DNA from: Candidatus Omnitrophota bacterium
GTDB taxonomy: Bacteria; Omnitrophota; Gorgyraeia; Aquiviventales; Aquiviventaceae
NCBI GenBank assembly: GCA_016198915.1
Contig: JACQHS010000104.1
Location: 1-24,492, forward strand
Direction of reading: 5' to 3'
DNA: 24,492 bases
Shown here: positions 7,097 to 14,585 of the stretch, one piece after another
Layout of the letters: each line of letters starts with the position of its first letter
Position numbering within the stretch: the stretch's first letter is position 1
Program-made: the position numbers and the translations under genes
Notes under the pieces: generated by a model
The model's input: the letters and a program-made list of their open reading frames with translations, nothing else
The model's database searches: none
Told to the model about the DNA's origin: nothing

Positions 7097-8080
7097 TTAG
7101 AAGGCGCACAGGGCGATCCGCCGCCCGATGCCGCGGTGAGCCGCGCGACGGACGATTTCGGCGCCGAGAGCGATGTCGTGGATGGCCAGGCCCGTGGAGT
7201 CAAAGACCGTGATCTCTCGGGGATCGCGCCGGCCGCGTGTCTTGCCGATGAGGATTTCCCCGAGGGTGGCGTGAATCTGCCGGGGGCGAAACTGCCCGCG
7301 GCGAATCGGGACATTGAGCTCCCCGCCGTGGATGGCTTGCTCGCGCTCATCGACGACGACGAGCGCGTCGGTCAGAATCTTCGGGTCCAGCTCTTGCTTG
7401 CCGGGCGCGTCGGCGCCGATGGCGTTGATGTGGACGCCGGCGCGAAGCCACGATCGTTTCACGAGCGGCCGTCGCGACGGGGTCACGGTCACGAGCAGGT
7501 CGGCCGTTCCCACGCACGGCTTCAGATCCTTGCACGGCACCAACCGGACGCGGGGCAGCCACCGGCGCATGCGCGCGCAAAACCGCGCAGCTTCCCCCGG
7601 CGTGTGGCCCCACACGTGGACCCGGGACAGCGAACGTACCTGGGCCAACGCGAGCAGCTGGGCATCCGCCTGCGCGCCGCAGCCGAGGAGCCCGACGACG
7701 CGGCTGTCCCGCCGCGCAAGGACGGCGGCCGCCACCGCCGCCGCGGCGGCGGTACGCAGCTTCGTCACCAGCGTGCCGTCCAGCACGGCCAGCGGGATGC
7801 CGGTGGCCGGATCGTTCATGATGAGGACCGCCATCACGGTCGGCAGTCCCCGGCGGCGGTTGTGGGGGTGGACGTTGACCCACTTCACCCCGCAGGCTGC
7901 GGGATGCTTCTGATACGCCGGCATGGCGCGAAAATCGCTGTCATGCGGCAGCGGCAGATAGATCTTCGGCGGCATGACCGTCTGGCCGCGCGCCATGGCG
8001 ATGAACGCGTCACGGATGACCCGGATCGCCGTGCGCATGTCGATGAGCCGCGCCACATCCCGATCAGTCAGCAACAGCAT
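7097..8080 (-). CDS. Ornithine cyclodeaminase / alanine dehydrogenase / mu-crystallin family protein
   Basis: A 327-residue NAD(P)-dependent enzyme of the OCD_Mu_crystall family. The first domain holds substrate-binding Arg51 (FRAMPAY), Lys66 (GVKWVN) and Arg109 (TKLRTAAAA). A Rossmann fold follows with GLLGCGAQA (130-138). The conserved catalytic Asp of INAIGAD is at 224, and the late family segment DSTGLAIHD is present. Possible reactions are ornithine to proline plus ammonia, alanine to pyruvate as in the archaeal alanine dehydrogenase, or imine reduction; sequence alone does not decide. The gene stands alone: 162 bases from ychF and 335 from trpB, with one copy of a hairpin element on each side. 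The ATG at 8080 has no clear Shine-Dalgarno sequence. Confidence 0.87.
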   Translation of the reverse strand: MLLLTDRDVARLIDMRTAIRVIRDAFIAMARGQTVMPPKIYLPLPHDSDFRAMPAYQKHPAACGVKWVNVHPHNRRRGLPTVMAVLIMNDPATGIPLAVLDGTLVTKLRTAAAAAVAAAVLARRDSRVVGLLGCGAQADAQLLALAQVRSLSRVHVWGHTPGEAARFCARMRRWLPRVRLVPCKDLKPCVGTADLLVTVTPSRRPLVKRSWLRAGVHINAIGADAPGKQELDPKILTDALVVVDEREQAIHGGELNVPIRRGQFRPRQIHATLGEILIGKTRGRRDPREITVFDSTGLAIHDIALGAEIVRRAAHRGIGRRIALCAF

Positions 8081-8088
8081 ACTATGAA

Positions 8089-8188
8089 GCGGGTCCTGTC
8101 GCTGCGCGACCCCAGCCGTCCTCGCGCCGCCGGACTATCGCCGTCGTTCGCTCCGGGCGGCTGGGGGCCTCCGCTCCGCGCCACCCGC
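8089..8188 (-). repeat. Structured hairpin element, copy 2
   Basis: The inner stem pairs CCCCAGCCG (8110-8118) with CGGCTGGGG (8158-8166), nine perfect pairs around a 39-base loop nearly identical to the loop of copy 1. An outer GCGGGT (8089-8094) can pair with ACCCGC (8183-8188), as in copy 1. The middle stem of copy 1 is not clearly preserved. Orientation is the same as copy 1. It ends only eight bases before the ATG of the cyclodeaminase-like gene, so it may lie in that gene's 5' leader. Confidence 0.6.
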
Positions 8189-8210
8189 TTCCACGTTTTG
8201 GGTGAGTCTG

Positions 8211-8240
8211 TGTCGCTTGTTGCCTGTCGCTTGTCGCTTC
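8211..8240 (-). repeat. AGCGACA-family repeat after ychF
   Basis: Imperfect tandem copies of a 7-base unit (GCGACAA on the minus strand) start three bases after the ychF stop codon. The same unit recurs at 11692-11721 and 18863-18892. With the hairpin element at 8089-8188 it accounts for most of the ychF to cyclodeaminase-like gene gap; no promoter was recognised there. Confidence 0.75.
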
Positions 8241-8242
8241 AC

Positions 8243-9337
8243 TCATTGTCCAACTCTAAAGTGGATCACATCACCGTCGCGCACGACATACTCCTTCCCT
8301 TCCACCCGCAGCAGGCCCTGGGTGCGGGCGTTCGCGTCACTGCCGCAGCGCAGCAACGCGTCCACCTGGATGACTTCCGCGCGGATGAATTTCTGCTCGA
8401 AGTCGGTGTGGATCGTCCCGGCGGCCTGCGGCGCTTTCGTCCCGTCGTGGACGGTCCACGCTTGAAGGATATTGGAGACGGTCGTAAAAAACGTCACCAA
8501 CCCCAGCAGCGCGTAGCCGCGACGGATGACCTGCGGCAGGGCGGATTCCGCCACCCCGAGTTCCCGCATCATCTCGGCGCGGTCCGCCGCGTCGAGCTCA
8601 GCCAGCTCCGCTTCGAGCTTCGCGCAGAACACCACCAGCTGCGCGCCCTCGGCTTCGCTCAATGCCTTCAGCGAGGTGACCGACGCCGGCGCCTTGCCCA
8701 GATCCGCTTCATCCACATTGGCGGCGTAGAGCACGGGTTTGGCGGTGAGCAGATCGATGCCGAACGCGTGCGGTGCCGCCTCAGCCGCCAACCCCAGGCG
8801 GCGGACCGGTGTCCCAGCCGACAGCGCGGCGTCCCAGGGGGCCAGGGATTCCAACAGCTTGATCGCCGCTTTGTCCCCGCCCTTCGCGAGCTTCTGCTCC
8901 CGCTCCTTGCGGCGGCCGAGCACCTCGAGATCCTTGAGCATGAGCTCCGTGTTGACGACCTCGACGTCGCGTCGCGGATCCACCCCGCCCATCGGGTGCG
9001 CGACGTTGTCATCCGTGAAGCAGCGCACGACGTGGAGCAGCGCATCGACGCCGAAGACGTGGCTCAAGAACTGGTTGCCCAACCCTTCCCCCTTGTGCGC
9101 GCCTTTGACTAGACCGGCAATATCCACAAACTCGATGCTCGTTGGAATCACGCGTTGTGGCTTCAGCAGCTTGGCGAGCGCGGCCAGCCGGGGATCCTCG
9201 ACGACCGCGACCCCCACGTTACGGTCGGTCGTGGTAAACGGGTACGGGGCCACCGCCGCATGCCCCGCGGTGAGCGCGTTGAAGAGCGTGGACTTGCCGG
9301 CGTTGGGCAGTCCGATGATGCCGAGCTTGGTGGCCAT
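8243..9337 (-). CDS. ychF: Redox-regulated ATPase YchF (Obg-family GTPase fold)
   Basis: A 364-residue OLA1/YchF P-loop protein that binds ATP rather than GTP and associates with ribosomes. It has the P-loop GLPNAGKST at 9-17, a switch region YPFTTTDRNVGV, G3-like DIAGLVKGAHKGEGLGN, a coiled-coil helical insertion (ELMLKDLEVLGRRKEREQ), and the C-terminal TGS domain with AWTVHDGTKAPQAAG and HTDFEQKFIRAEV. Length equals the family norm of about 363. The ATG at 9337 is four bases after the transporter stop; the upstream in-frame extension lies inside that gene and is rejected. An AGCGACA repeat begins just after the stop. Confidence 0.97.
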   Translation of the reverse strand: MATKLGIIGLPNAGKSTLFNALTAGHAAVAPYPFTTTDRNVGVAVVEDPRLAALAKLLKPQRVIPTSIEFVDIAGLVKGAHKGEGLGNQFLSHVFGVDALLHVVRCFTDDNVAHPMGGVDPRRDVEVVNTELMLKDLEVLGRRKEREQKLAKGGDKAAIKLLESLAPWDAALSAGTPVRRLGLAAEAAPHAFGIDLLTAKPVLYAANVDEADLGKAPASVTSLKALSEAEGAQLVVFCAKLEAELAELDAADRAEMMRELGVAESALPQVIRRGYALLGLVTFFTTVSNILQAWTVHDGTKAPQAAGTIHTDFEQKFIRAEVIQVDALLRCGSDANARTQGLLRVEGKEYVVRDGDVIHFRVGQ

Positions 9338-9341
9338 GGAC

Positions 9342-9761
9342 CTATTTGCGCAGGAGGGCGACCCCGACGACGACACACGCCACACCCAGCGCCCGCGTGA
9401 TGGTGACCGGCTCGCGGAGGATCCACCAGCCGAGGAGCGCGGCGACCAGCGGATACGCCCCGGCCACCGGCGTGAGCTGGGAAACCGCGCCGGACTTCAG
9501 CGCGTGGTAAAACGCCAACTGGCCCACGAAGCTTGCCAAGAATCCCCCGCCAGCCAGCAGGGCGATCGACGACCAGTGGAGCGTGCGGATTGCGCCCCAC
9601 GGCGACCACACCCAGCCAAAGACGACGAGCCCGATCATCACGCCCAGGCTGCGGACAATGAGGCCGACGGCGGGCGGGACGTTCGCCAACCCCAGCTTTT
9701 CCATGAGGGGCACCACCCCCCAGATCCCAGCGGTCAGCAGGGCCCAGAAAAATGCGGTCAT
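9342..9761 (-). CDS. EamA-domain membrane protein, half-size DMT-type transporter
   Basis: A 139-residue hydrophobic protein with about five predicted membrane segments (roughly residues 3-23, 30-50, 65-85, 91-112 and 120-137), matching one EamA domain. Full DMT-superfamily exporters carry two such repeats, so this one probably works as a dimer, or it belongs to the single-domain group found in many bacteria. Recognisable EamA segments are the opening WALLTAGIWGVVPLMEKLGL, the central FYHALKSGAVSQLTPVAGAYPLVAALLG, and the closing REPVTITRALGVACVVVGVALL. The substrate is unknown. The ATG at 9761 overlaps the NTPase stop as ATGA, which suggests coupled translation. Confidence 0.87.
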   Translation of the reverse strand: MTAFFWALLTAGIWGVVPLMEKLGLANVPPAVGLIVRSLGVMIGLVVFGWVWSPWGAIRTLHWSSIALLAGGGFLASFVGQLAFYHALKSGAVSQLTPVAGAYPLVAALLGWWILREPVTITRALGVACVVVGVALLRK

Positions 9762-10498
9762 CGGATCTCCTCATGTCGGAATTGTTGCCACAAGCGGCGG
9801 AACCGGCTCTCATACAGCACGTGGTACAGCGCCTGTTGGTCGGGAAACAGGCGGGCGACCGCCTCGCGCAGCGCGGCCTGTTGAATCTCAATGTCAATGA
9901 GCGCGGCGTCGCCCACGACGATCATCTCGCAGATCCGATCCGCCTGGCGCTGCAGCGTCCGCACGGCGTCATCTTCTTGGCAGAGCGCGCGCAGCCGCGC
10001 CGTGAGCTCCTCTTCGACGGTGTCTCGGTTCGCGCGGGTGAGCGGCACCAGCTCCACATCCCGGCGGCGCTTCACCGCATTGAGAAACGGCAGCGGCTGA
10101 ATGCCGGCCGTCGCCACGACCGCGGGCCCGTGGTCGAACGCCTCCTGGACTGCCTGCTGAAACGACGGAGAACACAGTTCCATCTTGCCCAGCTCATCCA
10201 GAAATAACACCAACGCCTGCGCGATCCCCCGGCGGATGATCGGCACCGCCACATCGTCGAGCACCTGGACGTTGACCTTGTAGGGGCCGACGCGCTGGCC
10301 CGTCTCCATCCGCCGATGCGCCAAGAGCACCTGTCGTCCGTCAAGCGGGCTGAGCCAAAACCCCACGCGCTGTTCATCCTCCCGGAATTCCTCGGTGAGA
10401 AAGCCGTCAATCGGCCCACCCCGCAGGGACTGGGTGAGGCGTTTCATCAGCGTCGTCTTGCCGATGCCGGGGGGGCCAACAATGAGAAGATGCTTCAT
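9758..10498 (-). CDS. THEP1-type nucleoside-triphosphatase with C-terminal extension
   Basis: A 246-residue P-loop NTPase. The Walker A GPPGIGKTT is at 8-16 and the Walker B VLFLDELGKMEL at about 97-108, where the DELGKME stretch is typical of the NTPase_1/THEP1 family. GFLTEEFRE near residue 32 also fits the family. Known THEP1 proteins hydrolyse ATP, GTP and other NTPs with slow turnover and are usually about 170-190 residues long. Here about 70 extra residues (175-246) follow, predicted largely helical, with charged and hydrophobic residues alternating; I do not recognise this part. The gene starts 18 bases after the TIGR04073-like gene and its stop overlaps the EamA gene. The biological role is unknown. 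Confidence 0.88.
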   Translation of the reverse strand: MKHLLIVGPPGIGKTTLMKRLTQSLRGGPIDGFLTEEFREDEQRVGFWLSPLDGRQVLLAHRRMETGQRVGPYKVNVQVLDDVAVPIIRRGIAQALVLFLDELGKMELCSPSFQQAVQEAFDHGPAVVATAGIQPLPFLNAVKRRRDVELVPLTRANRDTVEEELTARLRALCQEDDAVRTLQRQADRICEMIVVGDAALIDIEIQQAALREAVARLFPDQQALYHVLYESRFRRLWQQFRHEEIR

Positions 10499-10516
10499 CC
10501 AGAACGCGGCGAACAG

Positions 10517-10936
10517 TTACTCGAGGGGCAGGGGCTTGCGCTTCGTGGTCTTCTGGAAGTATTCCAGCGTCGGGAGAATGGGCTCGAAGTGCTCCGGCAA
10601 GGGGAGAAAAAAGGTCACGGTCTCATACACGCCGACTCCCATCCGGACCGCACCTTTGAAGATCCCAATGGCAGCGCCCGCCAGCCCGCTACCAACCGTA
10701 TCGCTCGTGGTATAGCGCTTCTCAACCGACAAGGGAACTTCCAGCCAGCCCAGGAGCGCGTTGGACACCCCGCGACCTAATTTGGTGAAGGCGGGGCTGA
10801 GGTTGTAGCGGCCCATCATCTCATCGACCCGATCGCGTCCTCCGGACGTCGGTGCGGGCTCATCGGCCCAGGCGCCGGCCGTCCCTAGGCCTATAATCAG
10901 CAGTCCCAGGATGACCCAGCGCCCCGATCCCGTCAT
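10517..10936 (-). CDS. Exported TIGR04073-like (exosortase-associated) small protein
   Basis: A 139-residue protein with a Sec-type signal peptide: a short polar start, a hydrophobic core at about residues 8-22, and an A-W-A cleavage motif before Asp-Glu. The mature part contains KLGRGVSNALLGWLEVP, a glycine-rich GSGLAGAAIGIFKGAVRMGVGVYE and TFFLPLPEHFEPILP, which I recognise as the layout of the TIGR04073 putative exosortase-associated family known from Verrucomicrobia-type genomes. Function is unknown. No lipobox cysteine and no PEP-CTERM tail are present. Its ATG overlaps the radC stop as ATGA. No exosortase gene lies in this window. The family assignment is from memory of the motif pattern. 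Confidence 0.75.
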   Translation of the reverse strand: MTGSGRWVILGLLIIGLGTAGAWADEPAPTSGGRDRVDEMMGRYNLSPAFTKLGRGVSNALLGWLEVPLSVEKRYTTSDTVGSGLAGAAIGIFKGAVRMGVGVYETVTFFLPLPEHFEPILPTLEYFQKTTKRKPLPLE

Positions 10937-11655
10937 CGCCTCCGCCTCCCCTGTCGTTGTGATCTCTTGTGGAAGAGCCCTGCCGCGCGCAAGCTCACGG
11001 CCCCGCCCGTTGCCACGATGAGATGATCCACCACCTCGATGCCCAGCAGGCTCCCGGCGTCTGCCAGCCGCTGCGTGATCTCGCGGTCATGGTCTGAGGG
11101 CTCCGGATCGCCGGAGGGGTGGTTGTGCGCCAGAATGACCGCCGCGGCGGATGCAGCGATCGCCTCTTTGAACAGCTCCCGCGGATGGACCAGCGTGGCC
11201 GAGAGGCTGCCGACCGCAATCGGGCTCAACCGGATGAGGCGGTGGCGGTTGTCTAAGAGGAGGGCGACGAAGTGCTCTTTCTGCTTATCGAGGAGATGCG
11301 GCCGCACAAGAGCCGTGGCCGCCTCGAGGCTGTCCACGAGCGGATGATGCCCATTCGGTTGGGGTGCTACACGGCGCGCGATCTCCACCGCCGCTTTTAG
11401 TTGAATCGCTTTGGCCGGGCCGATCCCGTGCACCTGGGCAAGCTGCTCCACAGACGCCTCGGCCAGCCCACGCAGCGAGCCAAAGGCCGCGAGCAACCGG
11501 CGCGCGCTCACGAGGACGGACTCGCCAGCGATGCCCCGTCCCAAGACGCACGCGAGAAGCTCCTGCTCGGAGAGCGCCTCGGCGCCCAGCCGCGCGAGCC
11601 GTTCGCGCGGCCGCTCGGACACCGGCAGATCACGGACCGTCAACGTTGATGTCAT
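10933..11655 (-). CDS. radC: RadC family JAB/MPN-domain protein
   Basis: A 240-residue RadC/YicR-type protein. The N-terminus VRDLPVSERPRERLARLGAEALSEQELLACVLGRG and a helix-hairpin-helix (VHGIGPAKAIQLKAAVEI) precede the MPN+ domain. The JAMM metal motif is HNHPSGDPEPSDHD, with both histidines and the aspartate present. Despite the name, family members are not proven DNA repair factors. Two ATG starts are possible: 11655, chosen because family similarity begins there, or 11667, which adds four residues. A longer extension runs through an AGCGACA repeat (its peptide reads SDKQQATGDKK) and is spurious. A weak -10-like TATGCT lies at 11676-11671. Confidence 0.94.
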   Translation of the reverse strand: MTSTLTVRDLPVSERPRERLARLGAEALSEQELLACVLGRGIAGESVLVSARRLLAAFGSLRGLAEASVEQLAQVHGIGPAKAIQLKAAVEIARRVAPQPNGHHPLVDSLEAATALVRPHLLDKQKEHFVALLLDNRHRLIRLSPIAVGSLSATLVHPRELFKEAIAASAAAVILAHNHPSGDPEPSDHDREITQRLADAGSLLGIEVVDHLIVATGGAVSLRAAGLFHKRSQRQGRRRR

Positions 11656-11691
11656 ATGTTCTGACATCTTAGCATACGATGGCACGCATTT

Positions 11692-11721
11692 CTTGTCGCC
11701 TGTCGCTTGTTGTTTGTCGCT
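11692..11721 (-). repeat. AGCGACA-family repeat between RDD gene and radC
   Basis: Three to four imperfect copies of a GCGACAA unit on the minus strand. The array starts inside the TAG stop codon of the RDD gene (TAGCGACA) and fills half of the 64-base gap to radC. It is the same family and orientation as 8211-8240 and 18863-18892. Confidence 0.75.
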
Positions 11722-12082
11722 ACGCTTTGATAACTTGTGTATTGGCGAGCCGGTCGCCCCAGTGGCGGCCGCGCGGATCATGCACCAAATCGTGCAGGCC
11801 GGTGAAGCCTAGGACGACGTTGACCACCGGGATCACCCAGAGGACATTGCGGACCGCGGAATCCAGGAACGTGCAGCGCAATCGGTCCTTGTGGGCCACG
11901 ACCTTCAGCCCCATGATCCGTTTGCCCGGGCTCTGGCCTTCGAAGCAGCCATCGCGGAAGAGGATATAGGCGCCACCCACCAGCCACCCCAGCCCCTGGA
12001 ACAGAATCAAGAGCCCGAGGAGAATCAGCGCATCAATGATCCATGCGATGACACGCTGGCGGGCCAACTCTTCGCTCGTCAT
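11720..12082 (-). CDS. RDD family membrane protein
   Basis: A 120-residue protein with the RDD domain (PF06271-like). It opens with RQRVIAWIIDALILL, where the Arg and Asp that name the family sit in and beside the first membrane helix (about residues 10-36). QSPGKRIMGLKVV follows the loop, then a second hydrophobic stretch near 80-97, and the ending HWGDRLANTQVI. Function is not defined for most members; some have been linked to ion exchange or osmotic stress. The ATG at 12082 has a good Shine-Dalgarno sequence (AGGAAGGG about 6 bases upstream) and the gene follows a 76-base gap after nth, so it may have its own promoter. Its TAG stop merges with a repeat array. Confidence 0.88.
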   Translation of the reverse strand: MTSEELARQRVIAWIIDALILLGLLILFQGLGWLVGGAYILFRDGCFEGQSPGKRIMGLKVVAHKDRLRCTFLDSAVRNVLWVIPVVNVVLGFTGLHDLVHDPRGRHWGDRLANTQVIKA

Positions 12083-12152
12083 AGGGCGCCCTTCCTCTTA
12101 TGGCTGCGGGTCCTGGCTCTGCATAGCGGCGGGTGGCACGGCGCGCCGCAAT

Positions 12153-12158
12153 AGTATA
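12153..12158 (-). promoter_or_regulatory. Possible -10 box ahead of the RDD gene
   Basis: The minus strand reads TATACT here (five of six matches to TATAAT), immediately after the nth stop codon. No acceptable -35 box was found at 16-18 bases upstream, so this is weak. A start near 12146 would give a leader of about 64 bases carrying the AGGAAGGG ribosome site of the RDD gene. Confidence 0.25.
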
Positions 12159-12809
12159 TTACCGTGAATAAGTCACTCCGACTTTGGCGCACAGCCGCTC
12201 CAGTGGGCAGCGGCTGCACCACGGCGAGGTCGGATGGCACAGGTTTTGTCCAAAAGTCACCAGGAGGTCGTTATAGATCCGCCAGTACCGCGGCGGCAGC
12301 CTGCGCCGCAGCGCCATCTCGGTTTGCTCCGGCGTCTTCGTCCGGACGTAGCCCCACCGGTTGCTGATGCGATGGACGTGGGTGTCCACACAGATGCCGG
12401 GTTTGCGAAACGCCAGCGTCACCACGAGATTCGCCGTCTTGCGGCCCACCCCTTTAATCGTCAGGAGCTCATCAAGATCGTTGGGGACCCGACCGCGGTA
12501 ACGGGACAACAGGTCATGACAGACGGCGCGGACCGTCCGGGCTTTCGTCCGGTAGAAGCCGACCGGGTAGATGGCGCGCTCGATGGCCCGGGTGGACAGG
12601 TGCGCCATGCGCTGCGGGCTGCGGGCCAACCGAAAGAGGCGCTCGGAGGCGCCTTTCGTCGTGGTATCTTTCGTGCGCAGGCTCAACAAGCAGCTGATAA
12701 GCGTCGAAAAGGGATCATGCCGATAGTGACCAACAATCGGCTCCTCCCATTGTCGAATGAGCCGCTTAAGAATGGCGAGAACCTGATCGATATTCTGATG
12801 GGTAACCAA
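12159..12809 (-). CDS. nth: Endonuclease III (DNA glycosylase/AP lyase)
   Basis: A base-excision repair enzyme that removes oxidised pyrimidines and nicks abasic sites. The helix-hairpin-helix LLTIKGVGRKTANLVV holds catalytic Lys124, and VDTHVHR holds Asp142, matching E. coli Lys120 and Asp138. The C-terminal [4Fe-4S] motif C-x6-C-x2-C-x5-C is complete (CHPTSPWCSRCPLERLC). No ATG is available near the expected N-terminus; the choices are TTG at 12809, preferred (216 residues), or TTG at 12821, which overlaps the trpC stop. An ATG-started version would run deep into trpC and has no similarity there. The gene follows trpC with no real gap and is probably cotranscribed with the trp genes. Confidence 0.92.
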   Translation of the reverse strand: MVTHQNIDQVLAILKRLIRQWEEPIVGHYRHDPFSTLISCLLSLRTKDTTTKGASERLFRLARSPQRMAHLSTRAIERAIYPVGFYRTKARTVRAVCHDLLSRYRGRVPNDLDELLTIKGVGRKTANLVVTLAFRKPGICVDTHVHRISNRWGYVRTKTPEQTEMALRRRLPPRYWRIYNDLLVTFGQNLCHPTSPWCSRCPLERLCAKVGVTYSR

Positions 12810-12814
12810 TGTCC

Positions 12815-13594
12815 TTACCAAGTTTTTTGGAAGAGCTCGCGGACTTTCGCTGCAACATCGGGCGCAATCATCAACGCTTCGCCGATGAGGACCGCGTGGA
12901 CGCCGAGCGATTTCATCCGCTGGACGTCCTCCGGCTTCTGGATGCCGCTTTCGGCGACGATCACCTTCCCCGCGGGAATGAGCGGAACGAGCTTCTGGGC
13001 CAGGCCTGGGTCGATCTGGAGCGTGCCGAGATCGCGATGGTTGATACCGATCGTATGCGCGCCGCATGACAACGCCATCTTGAGCTCGTGCTCCGAATGC
13101 ACCTCCACGACCGGCTCCAGGCCCAGCTTATCGGCCGCCTGCATGCACAGGGAGAGTTCCTCGTCGGTCAGCAAACGCACGATCAACAGGACCGCATCCG
13201 CCTCATAGAAGGCGGCTTCATAGACTTGGTAGGGATCGACGACGAAATCCTTGCGCAGCACCGGCAGCTCGGTGAACTGTTTGGCGTCGCGCAAAAAGTC
13301 CAGGTGGCCGCCGAAGTAGGCCTCGTCAGTGAGCACCGAGAGCGCTGCGGCCCCGGCTCGCTGGAGTTCCTGGGCGAGGCTCACCGGGTCAAACCGCTCG
13401 CGCAGCATCCCCCTGGAAGGTGACTTGCGCTTCAGCTCGGCGATGAGCGAGAGCTTCCCCGGCTGCGAGATCGCCTTGCTGAAATTGCGCTCGGTGAAAT
13501 GGCTCGCCAGCCGCGCCTTCAGATCCTCAAACGGCAGCTCGGCCTTCGCGTTCTCGACTTCCTGCTGTTTGGTCGCGACAATCTCATCCAGCAT
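12815..13594 (-). CDS. trpC: Indole-3-glycerol phosphate synthase
   Basis: A 259-residue TIM-barrel enzyme that closes the indole ring of CdRP. Visible are LIAELKRKSPSRG (Glu53 and Lys55), VLRKDFVVDPYQVYEA (Lys115), a catalytic glutamate in PVVEVHSE, GINHRDL (the catalytic Asn is kept; the next residue is His where Asn or Ser is common), and AESGI plus VLIGEALM at the phosphate site. It stands alone and is not fused to TrpF. The ATG at 13594 overlaps trpD by 11 bases. The TAA stop sits at the likely start region of nth. Confidence 0.97.
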   Translation of the reverse strand: MLDEIVATKQQEVENAKAELPFEDLKARLASHFTERNFSKAISQPGKLSLIAELKRKSPSRGMLRERFDPVSLAQELQRAGAAALSVLTDEAYFGGHLDFLRDAKQFTELPVLRKDFVVDPYQVYEAAFYEADAVLLIVRLLTDEELSLCMQAADKLGLEPVVEVHSEHELKMALSCGAHTIGINHRDLGTLQIDPGLAQKLVPLIPAGKVIVAESGIQKPEDVQRMKSLGVHAVLIGEALMIAPDVAAKVRELFQKTW

Positions 13595-14585
13595 GACTCA
13601 ACTCCTGCACCGCCGTGAAGACCGCCTTGGCCCGGCCACGGTCAATCGCCTCGCGGGCTTGCTGCATCCCTTCTGCTATCGTTGCCGCGCGGTCGGCGGC
13701 GTAGATCGCGCACCCGGCGTTGACGACGATGATATCACGCATCGGTGAGGGCTGTCCCGCCAGCACGTCCCGCGCCACACGGGCGTTGGCCGCGGCATCG
13801 CCGCCGCGCAAGGTCTCCAGCGTCGCGGCTGGCACTCCCAACACCGCCGGATCAAGCTGCCGCTCGGTCAGCTGCCCATTGCGAAGCTCCAGGACATCGG
13901 TGGAGGCGGTTGTGGTCACTTCATCGAGCCCGTCACGGCCATGGACGACGAGGCCGTGGCGGATCCCCAACCGCTGGAGCGCTTCGGCCATCGGCCGCAT
14001 GAGGTGTTCCTCGGCGACGCCAACCAGCTGAAACGTGAGGGGTGCTGGATTCGCCAGCGGCCCGATGAGATTGAAGATCGTCCGGATCCCCAGCGCCTTG
14101 CGGATAGGAGCGACCATTTTCATCGCGGGATGAAAGCGGGGAGCAAAGCAAAACCCGAACCCGGCCTCTTCGATGCAGCGGGCGACCTGCGCCGGGGTCG
14201 CGTCCAGATTCAGCCCCAGCGCCTCCAGCACATCGGCGCTGCCGCAGCGGCTCGAGGCCGCCCGGTTGCCGTGTTTGGAGATTCGCACGCCGGCCGCCGC
14301 GGCGACGAGCGCCGCCAGGGTGGACACGTTGATCGTCCCCTGCCCGTCGCCGCCGGTGCCGCAGGTATCGCACAACTCGTAGGGCCGGGACAGCGGCAGC
14401 CGTACGGCGTGGGAGCGCAGCACCTCAACCGCCGTGGCGAGTTCCTCCGCCGTTTCCCCCCGCTTGGCCAGCGTCGTGAGAAACGCCTTGACCTCCTCCT
14501 CGGCCAGCGTGCCCGCCATGAGGTCGGTCATGACCCGGCGCATCGCCTCGGCATTCAGCGGGTGCTCGAACGTCACCGTGCTCAT
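13584..14585 (-). CDS. trpD: Anthranilate phosphoribosyltransferase
   Basis: A 333-residue enzyme that transfers phosphoribose from PRPP to anthranilate. The PRPP loop CGTGGDGQGTINVST is at 75-89 with GTGGD at 76-80. KHGNRAASSRCGSADVLEALG, FCFAPRFHPAMK and the metal-binding region GLDEVTTTASTDVLEL are all present. The ATG at 14585 forms an ATGA overlap with the trpG stop; a longer frame upstream is spurious and lies inside trpG. It is separate from TrpG, unlike the fused enterobacterial form. It overlaps trpC by 11 bases at its 3' end. Confidence 0.97.
   Translation of the reverse strand: MSTVTFEHPLNAEAMRRVMTDLMAGTLAEEEVKAFLTTLAKRGETAEELATAVEVLRSHAVRLPLSRPYELCDTCGTGGDGQGTINVSTLAALVAAAAGVRISKHGNRAASSRCGSADVLEALGLNLDATPAQVARCIEEAGFGFCFAPRFHPAMKMVAPIRKALGIRTIFNLIGPLANPAPLTFQLVGVAEEHLMRPMAEALQRLGIRHGLVVHGRDGLDEVTTTASTDVLELRNGQLTERQLDPAVLGVPAATLETLRGGDAAANARVARDVLAGQPSPMRDIIVVNAGCAIYAADRAATIAEGMQQAREAIDRGRAKAVFTAVQELSHAG

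Noticed and set aside
7136..9112. Very long open frame (658 codons) on the plus strand
   Set aside because: It is antisense to the cyclodeaminase-family gene and ychF, both clearly conserved; GC-rich codon bias leaves the opposite strand free of stops. No family motif appears in its translation.
11656..11781. N-terminal extension of RadC
   Set aside because: It overlaps the RDD gene end and the AGCGACA repeat; RadC similarity begins at 11655.
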